From Dehalococcoidia bacterium (lineage in GTDB: Bacteria; Chloroflexota; Dehalococcoidia; Dehalococcoidales; Fen-1064): DNA of 7,103 nt. The stretch covers positions 1 through 7,103 of the forward strand of contig JAUYDN010000046.1 in NCBI GenBank assembly GCA_030691775.1, in the 5' to 3' direction. Shown here piece by piece: positions 5,590-7,103 of the stretch. The notes under the pieces are model-generated. The model was given only the letters and a program-made list of their open reading frames with translations, searched no databases and had not been told where the DNA came from. Position 1 is the first letter of the stretch. Each line of letters begins with the position of its first letter. A program made the position numbers and the translations under genes.

Positions 5590-6534
5590 ATGCCGATTGA
5601 TATTCCAAAGACGCCCTACTCAGGGAAAATCAGGGAGATGAAACTGGGAAAAGGGGACAAAATGGCTACCGTAGGCGGCGAGACCGCTTACCCGTTTTAT
5701 CTCTTTGAGGGCGCTATGCCCCACAAACCGAAGATAGCCATGGAAGTCTGGGACTCCGCCCCTGAGGAATGGGCGCCTGCCGCCCTGGAACCATTTGCCG
5801 ATGTAGTAAACGACCCGGTTGCCTGGGCTAAAAAATGCATCCAGCAATACGGCGCGGAGATGATTGCACTACAACTGGTGAGCACCGACCCCAACGGTAT
5901 GAACCGGAGCGCAGATGACGCCGCCGCCCTGGTCAAAAAGGTGGCGGACGCTATCGACGTGCCGATGATTGTCTGGGGAGTCGCCAACCCGGAGAAAGAC
6001 ACGCAAACTCTTACCAAAGTTGCAGAGGTATGCCAGGACAAAAGATTGATTCTGGGTCCGGTCGAGGAAAAGAACTATAAGAAGATTGGCGCCGCCGCCA
6101 TCGGTTACAAGCACACCATCGTTGCCTCCAGCCCCATCGATATCAACCTGGCAAAGCAGTTGAATATCCTGCTCGGTAACCTGGGTGTGGCTGACGATAT
6201 GGTATTAATGGACCCCACCGTGAGCGGCATCGGGTACGGCCTTGAGTATTGCTACTCCGTAATGGAGAGAATGAGAATGGCAGGGCTGACCCAACAGGAT
6301 GAAAAGCTCCAGCTCCCCATCATCTGCAACCTCGCCAAAGAGGCATGGAAAGGGAAAGAAGTGCACCAGCCGGATGGTGAGCAGAATATGGGGAACGCAA
6401 AGAACAGGGGTATTCTTATGGAAGCCATGTCCGCCATGGCTATGCTTCTGGCAGGCGGTGATGTCATCGTGATGAGGCACCCGGAAGCAATAAAGCTCGT
6501 GAAAGAAATGGTGGCTGACTTAACAGCCGCATAA
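5590..6534 (+). CDS. acsD: Corrinoid iron-sulfur protein small subunit (CODH/ACS delta subunit)
   Basis: AcsD and the large subunit AcsC form the corrinoid protein that carries the methyl group from methyl-THF to the ACS A-cluster. The 314 aa form a TIM-barrel subunit without its own iron-sulfur cluster. Recognised from family memory (the Moorella enzyme has about 323 aa): GGETAYPFYLFEG (29-41), SSPIDINLAKQLNILL (180-195), MDPTVSGIGYGLEY (207-220) followed by SVMERMRMAGL (223-233), and the C-terminal MRHPEA (295-300). The last is the most typical tail of this subunit. ATG at 5590 is preceded by AGAGGGAG with a 7-nt gap. The CO dehydrogenase gene begins 20 bp downstream, so the two are an operon pair. 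The AcsC and AcsE partners are not in the window and are expected further along. Nothing looks truncated. Confidence 0.95.
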   Translation: MPIDIPKTPYSGKIREMKLGKGDKMATVGGETAYPFYLFEGAMPHKPKIAMEVWDSAPEEWAPAALEPFADVVNDPVAWAKKCIQQYGAEMIALQLVSTDPNGMNRSADDAAALVKKVADAIDVPMIVWGVANPEKDTQTLTKVAEVCQDKRLILGPVEEKNYKKIGAAAIGYKHTIVASSPIDINLAKQLNILLGNLGVADDMVLMDPTVSGIGYGLEYCYSVMERMRMAGLTQQDEKLQLPIICNLAKEAWKGKEVHQPDGEQNMGNAKNRGILMEAMSAMAMLLAGGDVIVMRHPEAIKLVKEMVADLTAA

Positions 6535-6554
6535 CACTGGAGGAGGGATACGCA

Positions 6555-7103
6555 ATGGCAGATGAAAAGAAATTGAAAAGTATAGACCCCGCGACCAATG
6601 AGTTGATTGAGAAAGCGGTGAAGGACGGTTGCAGTACCGTCTTCGAGCGGGCGGAGAAAATGTCCGCCTGTCCCATCGGCGCAGAAGGCAGTTGTTGCAG
6701 TCAGTGCAGTATGGGTCCCTGCCGGGTACCGATGCCCAGAGGCAAGGCAGAGACACCGGAAGACAAAAAGAAGCGGCGAGGTCTTTGCGGAGCTACGGTA
6801 GAGACCATTGCCGCCCGCAACTTCCTGCGCAAGGTAGCCGCCGGGACTGCTTCTCACGGCGACCATGGGCGCGGTGTAGTTCACACTTTTATCAAGACAG
6901 CCGAAGGGAAAATTAAAGGTTTCGAAATCAAGGACGAACAGAAACTACTCGCCCTTGCCTTAGAACTCGGTGTTAAAATCGGGGACCGCTCCAACAACGA
7001 AATCGCCAAAGAAGTCGGTGAAAAATGCCTGGAAGACTTCGGCAGGCAGGAAGGCGAAATTCTGTTTGTCAGGAGAGCGCCGGTCAAGCGTCAGGAACTC
7101 TGG
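6555..7103 (+). CDS. cooS: Ni-Fe CO dehydrogenase catalytic subunit, N-terminal part (cut by window end)
   Basis: The enzyme interconverts CO2 and CO; in this cluster it would feed CO to acetyl-CoA synthase (AcsA role). Only the first 183 codons are present and the frame is open to the last base. Cluster ligands are visible: Cys39 and Cys47 (D-cluster, shared across the dimer) and Cys48, Cys51, Cys56 and Cys78 (B-cluster). They lie in CPIGAEGSCCSQCSMGPC (39-56) and RGLCGA (75-80). The opening IDPATNELIEKA (10-21) resembles Moorella AcsA as I recall it. In the histidine relay, SHGDHGRGVVH (100-110) has His101, His104 and His110, but Gly107 where the usual three-residue spacing would put a fourth histidine. 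ATG at 6555 has AGGAGGG (6541-6547) 7 nt upstream. The C-cluster ligands lie beyond the window, so monofunctional CooS and ACS-bound AcsA cannot be separated; acsD next door favours the latter. Confidence 0.95.
   Translation, partial: MADEKKLKSIDPATNELIEKAVKDGCSTVFERAEKMSACPIGAEGSCCSQCSMGPCRVPMPRGKAETPEDKKKRRGLCGATVETIAARNFLRKVAAGTASHGDHGRGVVHTFIKTAEGKIKGFEIKDEQKLLALALELGVKIGDRSNNEIAKEVGEKCLEDFGRQEGEILFVRRAPVKRQELW

Overview
The window is a bacterial Wood-Ljungdahl (reductive acetyl-CoA) gene cluster read entirely on the + strand. It carries methyl-branch enzymes (formate-tetrahydrofolate ligase, FolD), carbonyl-branch enzymes (the small subunit of the corrinoid iron-sulfur protein, the start of a Ni-Fe CO dehydrogenase) and two CooC-family nickel-insertion ATPases. 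The CO dehydrogenase and AcsD are of the bacterial type. The tetrahydrofolate enzymes, the moderate GC content and the intergenic repeat family with ends TGTCATTCTG...GAAGAATCT suggest an anaerobic Chloroflexota, possibly Dehalococcoidia. That placement is inference from memory and was not computed.

Layout. Bases 1-236 hold no gene but contain a 7-bp hairpin followed by a near-consensus sigma-70 promoter (TTGACT, 17 bp, TATACT) about 95 bp before the first gene. Next come cooC copy 1 (237-1019) and, 32 bp on, fhs (1052-2815). A 382-bp spacer full of small hairpins and a dispersed repeat leads to cooC copy 2 (3198-3962). A 374-bp spacer with a repeat-derived inverted element leads to folD (4337-5224). 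A 72-codon gene of unknown function (5242-5460) follows 17 bp after folD. A 129-bp AT-rich spacer framed by an 11-bp inverted repeat precedes acsD (5590-6534), and 20 bp later the CO dehydrogenase gene starts (6555) and runs off the window.

How the genes fit together. Fhs makes 10-formyl-tetrahydrofolate from formate. FolD converts it through methenyl- to methylene-tetrahydrofolate. After reduction by a reductase not in this window, the methyl group goes to the corrinoid protein that contains AcsD. CooS/AcsA supplies CO from CO2 for acetyl-CoA synthase, presumably encoded downstream. The two CooC ATPases would load nickel into the CODH C-cluster and/or the ACS A-cluster.

The points most worth a second look are four. 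The formate-tetrahydrofolate ligase resembles eukaryotic C1-synthases but lacks three family-typical histidines. The CODH has Gly in place of the third histidine of the His relay. There are two clearly different CooC paralogues. The small gene between folD and acsD is unrecognised.
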